Notes under the pieces: model-generated
Told to the model about the DNA's origin: nothing
Database searches by the model: none
Seen by the model: only the letters and a program-made list of their open reading frames with translations
Made by a program: the position numbers and the translations under genes
DNA from: Dysgonomonas sp. PF1-14
GTDB lineage: Bacteria; Bacteroidota; Bacteroidia; Bacteroidales; Dysgonomonadaceae
DNA: 64,000 bases
Direction: 5' to 3'
NCBI RefSeq assembly: GCF_029892965.1
Contig: NZ_JARXWN010000022.1
Span: forward strand, 1-64,000
Shown here: positions 17,236 through 26,770 of the stretch, in pieces
Numbering within the stretch: position 1 is the stretch's first letter
How the letters are laid out: the number at the start of each line of letters is the position of its first letter

Positions 17236-17684
17236 CTTATTCTGAATTTACAGGTTATTTCATTATCAGCGGGTTCTGAGATTTCCGTTAATGAACACAG
17301 CTTATTTTCTTCAATAAACAGGATAGCTTCTTCTATCTCATCTTTCTCAAAACCGTCTCCTCCATCTCCATTGAATAGGGATATGAATAAATTGGCTTTC
17401 CATAAGGGAATTGTGATTTTTTTCATTTTTACACTGACTATTTTCTGCACCTTGAATAATCCACCCTTTACCCGGGCGAATTCTCCGTTTTCAAATTTTA
17501 CATTCTCCTTTACCGGCAGAGTACCGGTCGTCTTATGCTCCGGTTTACCTTCAAACAAGCCTTTTATCACAATGATTCTTTCCCGACCGTCTCTTTTAGA
17601 AGAGATGAGCGGGACTTCTTTGATCCTGTCGATATAATTGATCCTTATTTTTCTCATAAAATACCATTTATCCAAATTAAACAA
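17232..17684 (-). CDS. Orphan protein
   Basis: This 150-residue protein is basic at the N-terminus (MRKIRINYIDRIKEVPLISS from an internal ATG) and strand-rich. Residues 75-115 form a hydrophobic and glycine-containing segment (LFNGDGGDGFEKDEIEEAIL). The upstream ATG adds nine residues (MFNLDKWYF), so either start is possible. No family is recognised. It belongs to the run of tightly packed small genes from 16.0 to 19.1 kb. Confidence 0.55.
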   Translation of the reverse strand: MFNLDKWYFMRKIRINYIDRIKEVPLISSKRDGRERIIVIKGLFEGKPEHKTTGTLPVKENVKFENGEFARVKGGLFKVQKIVSVKMKKITIPLWKANLFISLFNGDGGDGFEKDEIEEAILFIEENKLCSLTEISEPADNEITCKFRIR

Positions 17685-17691
17685 TTATCAA

Positions 17692-17976
17692 TCAGGTATG
17701 TATCTGCCAGCCTATTTCTGGTGTCATCTGTACAGCGAAAGATTCATCCGGGTTGCCATGAAACAACAGCCCTCCGTTCATGATGCGTTTTCCTGCATTA
17801 TCCTTCAAATCAAAATAAAAAGATAGTGGCGCAAAGTCCTTATACAGATATACCTCACAATCGGCATTCATTTCATATTGTTTCAACCTGTCAAGACAGT
17901 TTTGCAAAGTCTTATCGGTTGTCTTCTTGGCATAAGCCATTGCCTCTTGATATCTTTCTTCACATTTTATTACCAT
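17692..17976 (-). CDS. Small orphan protein
   Basis: This 94-residue protein has a helical start (CEERYQEAMAYAKKTTDKTL) and a beta-rich end (YFDLKDNAGKRIMNGGLLFH). It lies 7 nt before the next gene. DUF4120-like small proteins of Bacteroidales elements have a similar size and end; I cannot confirm membership by eye. Confidence 0.55.
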   Translation of the reverse strand: MVIKCEERYQEAMAYAKKTTDKTLQNCLDRLKQYEMNADCEVYLYKDFAPLSFYFDLKDNAGKRIMNGGLLFHGNPDESFAVQMTPEIGWQIHT

Positions 17977-17990
17977 AGTTCAATTGTATT

Positions 17991-18491
17991 TTATGCATTT
18001 ATATTTACTTTTTTAAAAATATTCCAGAAGAGATGGATAGATTCCATCTTGCTTTTCTGGTAGAATGTTGCTGTAAAATCTTCTGCAAAGCCAAAACGCC
18101 TGAAAGTAATTTCCAGACAATAGTTATTGTCACAGGACGACTTCTCGCATTCTACTCCGGAAATGCTGATAACTTCCCCATCTTCTGCCAGTGTTTTGAA
18201 ATCGATATTTACTATATCCTTTTTTGTCCTGTATATACCTTTTTCAAGACTGCATAAAGGATCACGGGTCTGATATCTGTTTAATTCCTTATTGCCCATT
18301 TTACGGATGTAGCTTGTCGATTCGTATGTAAACCATCCGTACCCGCAGCCGTGACGGTTACTTCCCTCGCTTCTCTGGGTAATTCTTTCCAATGAAACAT
18401 TATCCGGGTATATTCCGATAACAACATATTCTATTTCCGGATGATCTGCGAAGGTAAAAACCATCCCTAATTCTATTTCTTCTTTTATCAT
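17991..18491 (-). CDS. Orphan protein
   Basis: This 166-residue protein has a strand-rich N-terminus (ELGMVFTFADHPEIEYVVIG) and a cysteine-containing centre (CEKSSCDNNYCLEITF). It overlaps the upstream gene by 4 nt. There is no recognised family; it is part of the same small-gene run. Confidence 0.55.
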   Translation of the reverse strand: MIKEEIELGMVFTFADHPEIEYVVIGIYPDNVSLERITQRSEGSNRHGCGYGWFTYESTSYIRKMGNKELNRYQTRDPLCSLEKGIYRTKKDIVNIDFKTLAEDGEVISISGVECEKSSCDNNYCLEITFRRFGFAEDFTATFYQKSKMESIHLFWNIFKKVNINA

Positions 18492-19060
18492 AAGGCTCTG
18501 AGTTCAAAATCAGCCAATTCTGAAAGCTTATTGTAGTATTTATCGTAAAGCGGATTGAATATATTCTGATATTCCTCGGTGTAACATTCTTCTTTAGAAT
18601 CGGCAAAATCTTCCGGCAGCTTGCCGTAAGTATCGACCATTTCTTTTTCCGCCAGATTACATGCCAATTCCATAATGGAAGAGTTCAGTGAATTCAGTAC
18701 ATTTTTTTCATCCATATCGTCAAACCAATCCAGAACATAGCCGATAAAATACAGGATATCGGAATACTGATTTTCTTCGATTATAAAGCCTTCTTTACGA
18801 TAACCGGTATCATCGTCGATACCGTCTGCATAGATAGTTTCGTTTTCATCTATATATACATCGGTTACACAGATACTATACACGTCTTTGCGTCCCGGAA
18901 GGATCGCTATCAACGGATAATCGTCATCAGCCTCTTCTTCCTTTGTCCTTTCAAGGATAATGCGTCCGTCATTGTCTTTCAAAGTTCTAATTATCAGACA
19001 TTTTGTCCTTTCGCAGATGGCTTCATTTTTTAGTTTAAGCCTGTAATATTCCTGTTTCAT
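18488..19060 (-). CDS. Acidic orphan protein
   Basis: This 190-residue, strongly acidic protein (EEEADDDYPLIAILPG, DGIDDDTGYRKEGFIIEE) has a central hydrophobic-aromatic helix (YFIGYVLDWFDDMDEK). High negative charge is common among DNA-mimic anti-defence proteins, but is not proof of that function. It probably heads the transcript that runs through 17.0 kb. Confidence 0.55.
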   Translation of the reverse strand: MKQEYYRLKLKNEAICERTKCLIIRTLKDNDGRIILERTKEEEADDDYPLIAILPGRKDVYSICVTDVYIDENETIYADGIDDDTGYRKEGFIIEENQYSDILYFIGYVLDWFDDMDEKNVLNSLNSSIMELACNLAEKEMVDTYGKLPEDFADSKEECYTEEYQNIFNPLYDKYYNKLSELADFELRAL

Positions 19061-19208
19061 CTTTCTTATATTTTTATTAGTTAGAAATCTCTCATGCTGA
19101 ATATAATCAGCTAATAATATGTTCTAATGAGAATGATTTATTTTTTTTAATCATTCCCGATGCTGTTTTTAATCCTTTTGTTTTTTCATATTTCCTATTT
19201 TTGTTCGA

Positions 19209-19607
19209 TTAAAATTCCCGTATCTTGAAAATTGCATCTATATATTTCCGAAACACACCTTTCATAGGCTCAAAATACTCATTATCAGAAGGTATAGAAT
19301 CAAGCCGAAATACAGTCATTGTTTCATTTAGAATCAGATTTTTCGCTTTTTCACTCATACTACGCTCAACTTTTATCCTGATTCCTCTAATCCTAATATC
19401 CGAAACAGGCGGCCTTTCTAAATGTTTCAGTGCATTCTTTACCCGGATATTTGTAGCACCATCAGTATAACTTATCGTTATTTCATCATAATTTCCCGCT
19501 GTATTAATATCAATCTTAAAATCTTGATGGGGAAAATATACGTTTAATACCGTGTGAACATCCCTTAACAACTTGTTCTTCGTTTTCTGTACGACAACTG
19601 TTTCCAT
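19209..19607 (-). CDS. Orphan protein
   Basis: This 132-residue protein begins METVVVQKTKNKLLRDVHTV and has an alpha/beta pattern with ITISYTDGATNIRVKNALKH in the middle, similar in feel to small DNA- or nucleotide-handling proteins. Homologues with a DUF-type LPD29 pattern carry the same TDGA..VK..L arrangement; this is a possibility only. It is the first gene left of palindrome E3, 55 nt from its edge. Confidence 0.6.
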   Translation of the reverse strand: METVVVQKTKNKLLRDVHTVLNVYFPHQDFKIDINTAGNYDEITISYTDGATNIRVKNALKHLERPPVSDIRIRGIRIKVERSMSEKAKNLILNETMTVFRLDSIPSDNEYFEPMKGVFRKYIDAIFKIREF

Positions 19608-19662
19608 CTTCTTTTATTGTTTTTAATTAATGAATCAAACACTCCCCTCGCTGGAAGTATCC

Positions 19663-19823
19663 GGTTATTCTAATGCAAGACTGCTAATTGAAGCGTATAG
19701 GAAGTACAAGGTTTTTCTGTTAAATACGACCTGAAGCGAAGCGAGGTGTGGAGATTTAACAGAAAACGCTTTAGCATACCTTGTAATTCCTAAAACGTGA
19801 AATAACTTTGCATCGGAATAACC
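19663..19823 (-). repeat. Long quasi-palindrome E3
   Basis: The outer arms are ggttattctaatgcaag at 19663 and catcggaataacc ending at 19823. Then tacaaggt pairs with accttgta, and ttttctgttaaat pairs with atttaacagaaaa. The core AAATAC..GGAGATTT is at 19722-19757, closed by ACCT/AGGT. The plus strand has CCTTG, 19 nt, then TAACTTTGC (19803-19811), a promoter pointing right into the 3' end of the large helicase gene, antisense to it. Confidence 0.8.
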
Positions 19824-19835
19824 AATATACATTGT

Positions 19836-20192
19836 CTATATAAGGATAACCTCTTCTTCTTCGATGAGTTCTATGTGTTCTTCTTTTGGAAATTCCTTCT
19901 TTTCCGCATCAGACAGTGCACGTTGAATTTTACGGTCAAGTACAGACAGTTCACTCTTCAATTGCTCTAATTCCGATTCTTTCCTCCATGGAGTATCTAC
20001 TATTATTTTCAGGGATAAAATGTCTTTATCTAACCTGTTTATTTCATTTTTATAGTTAGCCATCAGGTTGGGAATCTTATCCAGAGCACGGATGAAGTTG
20101 GAAGCGGCTAATAAGAAGTCATTTGCCAGTATCCCGTTGTTAAACGAATACTTACAAGCCCCCTCTATAAAGAAACGGTTGTACTTCCCTTC
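19836..20192 (-). pseudogene. C-terminal piece of the methylase-helicase, cut off by a frameshift
   Basis: The frame open from about 20192 to 19836 reads EGKYNRFFIEGACKYSFNNG, ANDFLLAASNFIRALDKIPN, then LEQLKSELSVLDRKIQ. This is the usual C-terminal tail of the giant methylase-helicase encoded immediately upstream. Adding one A at 20193-20194, so that TCTAAGAAGGG becomes TCTAAAGAAGGG, restores a continuous protein. An ATG at 20063 gives a 75-residue ORF that would otherwise be taken for a separate gene. Confidence 0.85.
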
Positions 20193-23100
20193 TTAGAGTG
20201 TTGCGTTTTAACGAGTATCTTAAAGTTTAGCAATGTACCTATCTCTGTATATTCGCCGGAAGTCTCTGCTGTTTTGTCAATTTCCAGCAATTTGGCTCCA
20301 ATAGCTTCCGCATTATCGTTTTTATCAAAGTCATACAGCATAATGGGATTGGGGCGTTTGCCATCCTCTCCTTTTGGAAGTTGATTATCCAATATTTCCA
20401 TATCGGACTCCAGTCCGGACAGGATACGTATTTTCTTTTTAGCTTCTTCCTGAGAGTAGTATAGGGTTTCTTCTGCGGTATTCCGCTCTTTTCGATATAT
20501 CAGTTGCTCGCTTTCGAGATAAGTTATTTTCCGCTCTAACTTTACCCTGTCTAATAAATCTGTATTACCGGATATGATGGCCATAAACTCGGCATAATTC
20601 ATATTGCCATCTTCATCCATTGCACCCTCATCAATGGTACGACTACCTAATGAGTTGGTTTTCAACTGACGAATAAATGTTTGCTTACTCAGTAACAGAT
20701 TAAATTTATAGGTATCTAAGCTGTTTTCACAGGCATACACGTAGTTATCTACTTTATTATTAGCATAATCCTTTGCTACTATATTTCCTTTACGCACGGT
20801 TCGTCCGGTGCGCTGCTCCATGTCTTTGGGGGTCCAGGGAATATCAATATTATGTGTAGCGACAGCCTTATCGGGTGCATCCACTCCGGTCCCCAAACTT
20901 GTCGTGTGTCCGACCATCACACTTATCTTCCCAGCCTTCAAATCCTGGATAAGTTCTTTTCTGTGGTTCATATTACGGGCTTCCTGGATAAACCGGATTT
21001 TATCAGAGGCAATTCCATAATCCTCAACTAACTTCCTTTTTAATTCTGAATAGACATTCCATTGGTCCGGCTTATAGGTTCCCAAATCACAGAATACAAA
21101 TTGTGTTCCTTTGTATGGTTTATATTTTTCATAATATGCGGCTATCTTTCCGGCAGCCTGCGACAGCTTATTATCGGGATGATCATGGTATTTGTCTGAA
21201 TTAATCAGACGCATATCCAGAGCTGCTTTGCGGGCTAAATCCGTAACAACTAACATACGTCCGGACCGGGAACTTTTATAATCAACTCCCGGACGGTCTA
21301 TCAACTCGCCGTTTCCGGTTTTAGCAAATTCAATCAGTATCTTTTGGAATTCTTCCTGCTCAGGAGTAGATTTCGTAGGATAGAGAATTACATTGTTCTC
21401 GGGCCTTTCTATATTTATATCTTTTGCGGTTTTATAATCTGTTATCTCCATGAAAAAACTTGCCAATTCCGGTACGTTCTTATAATAGCGGAATCTTTCT
21501 TTTGATTTAATTTCATTGGTAACGGTAAATTCGAAGTCGGAGGTCTTTTTAGCATATACAGCCGCCCATGCGTCGAATGTACGGATGCCCTGCGCTTCTA
21601 AGGCTTTTGGACGTAAATATTTAAATAACAGGTATAACTCAACTAATGAATTACTTATTGTTGTGCCGCTCAGGAAGGTTGCTCCTAAATCTTTATCGTT
21701 TCGGGATTGTATTGTCCGGATAGCTGTCAGCAGGTTAAAGGCTCGTTGGCTACCTTGGGGGTCGCCAAGCCCTGCAACCCTGTAGAAACGGGTATTATAG
21801 GCCAGATTTTTAAAGTAGTGAGATTCATCGATAAAGATATGGTCGATGCCCATTGTCCTAAAGTCGATCATATCATCCTTCTGTTTTTGCATTTTATGAT
21901 GAAGCTCTTTTAGACGGACTTCGAGATTTTCTTGTCGTTTTTCAAGTCCTTTCAGCAATTTAGGTGTTTCTTTCCCTTTTGTCAATTGAAGGTAAGTACG
22001 TAGATTTTCTCGAACTGAATCTAATTCCGACTGGTAAATATCTTTTAATGTATCCATTGATTGCGGTATTTTGAAAAACTGCTCGTGTGTCATAATGATG
22101 GCATCCCAGTTATTATTCTGCATCTTCATAAAAAATTTCAAACGATTCTTTTTTAAGAAATCATGTTCGGTCGCATATAGTATTTTATCATTGGGATATG
22201 CTTTTGCATAAGTTTCCGCAATTGCGTATGTATTGCTTTTCAGCCCGACGATGATTGGTTTGCTTACCATTTTCAGGCGTTTCATCTCATGGGATGTAAT
22301 ACAGATTGTCAGAGTTTTACCTGCTCCGACCTCATGATCAACGATGCCTCCGCCATTGGATTTGAGCATCCATACCGTATCATATTGGCTGTCATATGGT
22401 TTTTCAATGTTTAACGGAGCTAATTGCAGATCAGGGAAAGTCTGAAATTTACCGTCATATTCAGGCTTTACCCGAGCATTGAACCTTCGGTTATATAGGT
22501 CAGCCAATGTATTCTTTACATCTGACGGCTTCCCATTTAGCCAATCAGTAAAGCCGGAACGTATGGATTCGATTTTATTATTGGCAGATTGCATGGCCTC
22601 CGAATCAGGGACACGGATATCTTCACCTGTCAGTTTATTCTTGCCGATAACTTTAGTTATCTTAGGTATTGTGTTTACTAAAGCATGCTCAAACAGTGTA
22701 ATTCCGTTAATAAGGCGGGTTTTTCCATCTTTTACATTAACAGCATATTGTTGCCTGATTTCTACAGTATATGAATCTTTGGCTTCTATATGGAAATTAT
22801 CCAAATCTGACAAATAATAAATACTTACTTCCGTATTGAAAATCGCTGAGGCATATTCACTGTAATAGCTTGTAGGAATCCACCTCTCTCCCAGACTAAA
22901 CTGAATATCAGAAAAAACAATAGGGACAGGGATAGCTTTACGCAATGTTTCCAATGATTCCTTACAGGGATCTATATCTTCTGCTTCAGGATTTTCATCT
23001 ATATATTTTTCAATTTCATCAGCTTTAGCTATAACATCGCCCGATATAAACCCTGTCTTATATTCGTAATCTCCGGATAAGGGGTTATAATATATCTGTC

Positions 23101-25045
23101 GGGCAAGTGCATCCTTCAGTTCTTTAACAGACTTACCGGAAATTGATGACATATAATCCAAATGAACATATCCGTAGGTATTCAGGCTGGAAGCTAAAGC
23201 CTCATACGGGTCATCAGTTTCCAACCTCTTCCCGGAGAGAAGGGTTACAGGTTCAGTAAATATGTCGGCAAGGCATTTTTGTCCGTTGAAATAAGACTCT
23301 AAACCCAAGACTTCTTTCCCGTACACATCCAACGGTATCATTCGGTAATTGCTCCGGCTGTTCAGGTCTCCGTGCTTTTCTGTAAATAATTTATATTTTT
23401 CGTTCAAATCATACCGGAGTACATCGTTTTTTTTCTGTTGTTGTGATTCATAAAAATACAATTCTAAATAGGTATCTCTCAGCGGTATGTAATCCATAAA
23501 TATGGATACTTGTTTTGCTGTCAGATCCAATGGGTGGAAATGAGCTTCGGGATTACCATCCCTGTTTTTTCTGAAACGTAATGCTCCGATTTGTCCTTTA
23601 TCCAATACTAAAATATCTTCTTTATAGAAAGTGTATATGTTTTCAGTATATAAACGGGGCCTTTTCGTATTTTCCAATAATATTGCAGGCTCGATGTCAT
23701 CCAGTACCGAAAAAAGTGATTCCGTTGTATAACCGGTATCAGAAGAAACCTTCTTGCGTTTTTTAGATTCTAACTGGCTCTGTTCTTCTGGTGGTATTCC
23801 GAATAGTTCATATAGGCTGATAACCGAGTCATCTACACTATTTTCTTCCGTTTGTTGCTCAGTTATTAACGCCTCCTTCTCCGACAATAATTTACAATCA
23901 TCAAACAATTTCCGGTTAAAATTCAGTTGGCAATCGGTTTGTATCATAACAGAAAGATTATCAGCCAACGATTGCATATTCTTATCATAATAGAATTCTA
24001 TGGACGGGCATCCATAGGGGTTAGTACCGTCAACAGCACGGGTATGGAGAACCCGGCTGAAATCCATAAAATAATTATTAATGCTCAACCCGTTTCCAAA
24101 AGTACGGGTTTCGATAAAGTTTAGTTCTTCCGGCATCAGAACTACTTTACCGATATCTTTTTGAAGGATAATCAGATCGCTTCCTACTTCTACATTGGCT
24201 CCTTCTTTAAATAGGTTATTGGGCAAACGAATTGCCGATAACAGATTACAACGTTTCATCAGCCATTCACGCAGACTTTTATTACTCGGCGTATCCATGA
24301 TGCCCTGAGAGGTAATAAAGGCAATAATCCCTCCGTTACGGACCATATCGGCCGCTTTCATGAAAAAATAGGTGTGTATAGTTTTACAGAACTGTTCCTT
24401 TATTTTATCTTTACTGTCAATGTAACCGGCATCGAAGACGCGGTAATCACCGAAAGGAATATTGGAAATAACTAAATCATAAGAGTTTTCATGGTCCTTA
24501 TCCAATGATTCAAAAGCATCGATATGGACAGAAACAAATGTATCATCTTTATATAAAGCCTGTAATATCTTTCCTGTCAGTTTATCTTTCTCACACGAAA
24601 CGATACCGGGATGGCCGAAAATCCGGCAGGCTTCCAGAAAGATCCCGGTACCGGCGCTGGGCTCTAAAATATTTAATGGAATAACTCCGGATTGATGAAG
24701 GGAGGATGTTATGGCTTGAGCCACTTCATAAGGGGTATAGAAGGCAGATAAAACAGATTTTTTCATACTGTCTACATACTCCCGATATTGGTCATTGTCT
24801 TCGGAGTATTTGTTTATTACTTCATATAACTGGCGACAACCACCAAACAGATGTTGTTCGGACTTTGGCCATTGTTCAAGATATTCATCTTTTTCACACT
24901 GTCGCAGGATGCATTTCAGACCTCCGAATCCCGAGAATTTTCTCAAAAACGATTTTTCCTTATCAGATGGTAGTTTAGAACCTGTTTCAAATGCCGTTTG
25001 TATCGCCAGAATATTATCCTGAAGATGTTCTTTCTTGTTGTACAT
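20165..25045 (-). CDS. Giant N6-methylase/SNF2-type helicase of mobile elements (frameshifted near its end)
   Basis: The 1,626-residue product carries an N-terminal methyltransferase (FYTPYEVAQAI, LEPSAGTGIF, and SNIPFGDY in the catalytic NPPF position) at about residues 95-300. The second half is an SF2 helicase with VGAGKTLTI as Walker A, IDESHYFKN as the DEAH-like box, GTTISNSL, and the motif V-VI region TGVDAPDKAVATH and QRTGRTVRKGN. Such proteins are carried by large phages and conjugative elements and are thought to modify and remodel element DNA. The frame ends prematurely at 20165, and the missing tail is read in another frame (19836-20192). It starts 15 nt from palindrome E4. Confidence 0.9.
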   Translation of the reverse strand: MYNKKEHLQDNILAIQTAFETGSKLPSDKEKSFLRKFSGFGGLKCILRQCEKDEYLEQWPKSEQHLFGGCRQLYEVINKYSEDNDQYREYVDSMKKSVLSAFYTPYEVAQAITSSLHQSGVIPLNILEPSAGTGIFLEACRIFGHPGIVSCEKDKLTGKILQALYKDDTFVSVHIDAFESLDKDHENSYDLVISNIPFGDYRVFDAGYIDSKDKIKEQFCKTIHTYFFMKAADMVRNGGIIAFITSQGIMDTPSNKSLREWLMKRCNLLSAIRLPNNLFKEGANVEVGSDLIILQKDIGKVVLMPEELNFIETRTFGNGLSINNYFMDFSRVLHTRAVDGTNPYGCPSIEFYYDKNMQSLADNLSVMIQTDCQLNFNRKLFDDCKLLSEKEALITEQQTEENSVDDSVISLYELFGIPPEEQSQLESKKRKKVSSDTGYTTESLFSVLDDIEPAILLENTKRPRLYTENIYTFYKEDILVLDKGQIGALRFRKNRDGNPEAHFHPLDLTAKQVSIFMDYIPLRDTYLELYFYESQQQKKNDVLRYDLNEKYKLFTEKHGDLNSRSNYRMIPLDVYGKEVLGLESYFNGQKCLADIFTEPVTLLSGKRLETDDPYEALASSLNTYGYVHLDYMSSISGKSVKELKDALARQIYYNPLSGDYEYKTGFISGDVIAKADEIEKYIDENPEAEDIDPCKESLETLRKAIPVPIVFSDIQFSLGERWIPTSYYSEYASAIFNTEVSIYYLSDLDNFHIEAKDSYTVEIRQQYAVNVKDGKTRLINGITLFEHALVNTIPKITKVIGKNKLTGEDIRVPDSEAMQSANNKIESIRSGFTDWLNGKPSDVKNTLADLYNRRFNARVKPEYDGKFQTFPDLQLAPLNIEKPYDSQYDTVWMLKSNGGGIVDHEVGAGKTLTICITSHEMKRLKMVSKPIIVGLKSNTYAIAETYAKAYPNDKILYATEHDFLKKNRLKFFMKMQNNNWDAIIMTHEQFFKIPQSMDTLKDIYQSELDSVRENLRTYLQLTKGKETPKLLKGLEKRQENLEVRLKELHHKMQKQKDDMIDFRTMGIDHIFIDESHYFKNLAYNTRFYRVAGLGDPQGSQRAFNLLTAIRTIQSRNDKDLGATFLSGTTISNSLVELYLLFKYLRPKALEAQGIRTFDAWAAVYAKKTSDFEFTVTNEIKSKERFRYYKNVPELASFFMEITDYKTAKDINIERPENNVILYPTKSTPEQEEFQKILIEFAKTGNGELIDRPGVDYKSSRSGRMLVVTDLARKAALDMRLINSDKYHDHPDNKLSQAAGKIAAYYEKYKPYKGTQFVFCDLGTYKPDQWNVYSELKRKLVEDYGIASDKIRFIQEARNMNHRKELIQDLKAGKISVMVGHTTSLGTGVDAPDKAVATHNIDIPWTPKDMEQRTGRTVRKGNIVAKDYANNKVDNYVYACENSLDTYKFNLLLSKQTFIRQLKTNSLGSRTIDEGAMDEDGNMNYAEFMAIISGNTDLLDRVKLERKITYLESEQLIYRKERNTAEETLYYSQEEAKKKIRILSGLESDMEILDNQLPKGEDGKRPNPIMLYDFDKNDNAEAIGAKLLEIDKTAETSGEYTEIGTLLNFKILVKTQHSKKGSTTVSL

Positions 25046-25059
25046 ATTTCTGCATATTT

Positions 25060-25220
25060 AGATTTCAGAGGGCAAAAGCATGCTGTGTTCAGGATATACA
25101 AGGTTTCAGGGCTAAATACCAGCCTCGCTCATGCGAGGTTTGGAGATTTAGCCCTGAACCGGCAGGCACTGACCTTGTATATCCGCCCGGAAGACGGCAT
25201 ATCTTTGCCGAATGAAATCT
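25060..25220 (-). repeat. Long quasi-palindrome E4
   Basis: The outer arms are agatttcagagggcaaaagcat at 25060 against the complement of atatctttgccgaatgaaatct ending at 25220. The middle arms are ggatatacaaggt / accttgtatatcc (13 bp, perfect) and the inner arms ttcagggctaaat / atttagccctgaa (13 bp, perfect). The core AAATAC..GGAGATTT lies at 25114-25149 with a cctcgc-tcat-gcgagg hairpin. The right arm holds CCTTG, 22 nt, TATCTTTGC (25200-25208) on the plus strand. The left arm holds the mirrored, weaker TGCTTTTGC on the minus strand, 26 nt before the helicase start codon. Confidence 0.85.
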
Positions 25221-25504
25221 AATAGGCAGATTTTATCTTTTATATTTTGCGAATCCGTAATATATTATTTACAACAAGGGACATATCTTCTATACAATAC
25301 TCCCAATAGGGGTTTCCGCAAAAAGGTTACCTATCTTGCCGATGATGCCATTTTTGCAACTAATAAAATATCTAAGTATTGTTTTTAATGGAAATCCTTA
25401 TGTATATATTTTTCGCTTTAGAAGGAGAAAAACAAGCAAAGAGGAAGAACATAAATTCCGAGGTCATTTTTTTTTCTAAAAAACATCAGCCTGTTTTGAA
25501 TTTA
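25221..25504. other. AT-rich gap right of palindrome E4
   Basis: I see no gene here. A plus-strand frame of 61 codons from 25379 starts with TTG and has no family resemblance. A transcript from the E4 rightward promoter would cross this region and reach the inverted terminator at 25.5 kb. Confidence 0.5.
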
Positions 25505-25547
25505 CTTAAAACAAAAATCGGACTACCGAGAGTTGTGGTAATCCGAT
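25505..25547 (-). terminator. Intrinsic terminator of the 25.6-26.4 kb gene
   Basis: On the minus strand an 11-bp stem (25537-25547 with 25517-25527, one G-T pair) is followed by TTTTTGTTTT. Confidence 0.7.
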
Positions 25548-25648
25548 TATATGCTATTTTCTAAATCAGCCTATGCAAATGGAATAAAAACAATATTAAG
25601 ATTTATAAAAATATCACTAAGCATTAAAATCCCAATAATAAACATTTT

Positions 25649-26434
25649 TCAACTTGGTGTCTCAGCACCGGCGTTGTGGGTTATATCATTGAAACATTTT
25701 GCTATATATTGATTATTTGATTTAACTATCTCATTATTTATTTTTCTGTTTATTAAAAAAAACCAGAATAAATAAATAATAACAAGCAATATGGATATTG
25801 ATGAAATAATAAGTAATAGCACAGTCATATCAGAGAACACTTGATTTTCATAAACAGTATTGCTACCTCCAACACCCATGGGGTGATCATGACAATCAAC
25901 GTGACCCGGACCGTCTATTATTTTTACTTGGATACTATCATAGACACATTCTACATTACTTTTATTGGGAATATCAATTGAGTCTTTTTCTAATTTTCTA
26001 AAAACATTTAGGAGTATTGCTAAAGTTGCAATTACAAAAAATATTATTATAAAGCTATTTAATTTTTTTCGTTTTATTATCTGAACTTCATAATTACCTC
26101 CTAGACGATCTAATATATCTTCTGCCTTTCTTATCTTTATTGAATCCCTGTATATTTCAGATCTTTTATATAGATAATTTATGGATTCATCTATAATTAA
26201 ATTTATATGAATTTCATTTATGTTATTTTCAAAACATTCTGCTCGAATAATCCTTATTAAAGTTTGACGTGTTAATCTTTCTTCATAATATACTATATTA
26301 GTTACCCTATCAACTATTATAGCTATAGTCGCATGTTCCCTTTTTTCTTTCCGAGATACCATATCCCATACTGCAACCATTGAAGTCAATAGCGAAAAAA
26401 GCAATACTATGTCACCTAGAAAAGTTGTAAACAT
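25649..26434 (-). CDS. Multi-pass membrane protein of unknown function
   Basis: This 261-residue protein has three clear hydrophobic segments: residues 4-22 (TFLGDIVLLFSLLTSMVAV), about 128-145 (FIIIFFVIATLAILLNVF) and about 205-228 (VLLLIISSISILLVIIYLFW). A basic helical domain of about 90 residues (RQTLIRIIRAECFENNINEI) lies between the first two. The loop between the second and third contains GHVDCHDHPMGVGG, a possible metal-binding patch. It is far more AT-rich than topB and its neighbours, so it may be a passenger insertion. No family is recognised. Confidence 0.6.
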   Translation of the reverse strand: MFTTFLGDIVLLFSLLTSMVAVWDMVSRKEKREHATIAIIVDRVTNIVYYEERLTRQTLIRIIRAECFENNINEIHINLIIDESINYLYKRSEIYRDSIKIRKAEDILDRLGGNYEVQIIKRKKLNSFIIIFFVIATLAILLNVFRKLEKDSIDIPNKSNVECVYDSIQVKIIDGPGHVDCHDHPMGVGGSNTVYENQVFSDMTVLLLIISSISILLVIIYLFWFFLINRKINNEIVKSNNQYIAKCFNDITHNAGAETPS

Positions 26435-26576
26435 AACACAAGTTTAAAGATTCTCTAAGATAACAATTTATATTTTAATAATCAAAAATATATTAAATAT
26501 TCTTTATATAAATATGTGAAGCACAGAATGTTGATCAGAATCTCAATTATTTAGGGTTTTGCCAGAATTATTACCG

Positions 26577-26768
26577 CTAAAATTCATCAAACAGAACATT
26601 CAAAGACAACTCATAGGCTGCGTATTCCTTTGTATCTGTTTCTTGTAGTAAATAGACATATAGCTCTTCGGCCTCCCGGCTTCGGGCTTCGACAAACAAT
26701 CTATCATCCGCCAGTAGCGGATGATAGATTGATAAATAATGGAATAGTATGTTATAGAAAAAAGACAT
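26577..26768 (-). CDS. DUF1896-like small protein
   Basis: This 63-residue protein follows the pattern of DUF1896 proteins common on Bacteroidales elements: LSIYHPLLADDRLFVEARSR near the start and YAAYELSLNVLFDEF at the end. It is shorter than typical members, which run to about 130 residues. It lies 2 nt after topB, so translation is coupled. Function is unknown. Confidence 0.65.
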   Translation of the reverse strand: MSFFYNILFHYLSIYHPLLADDRLFVEARSREAEELYVYLLQETDTKEYAAYELSLNVLFDEF

Positions 26769-26770
26769 GA

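Noticed and set aside
25379..25564. 61-codon plus-strand ORF right of E4
   Set aside because: It starts with TTG, includes the inverted terminator at 25.5 kb, and has no family pattern.
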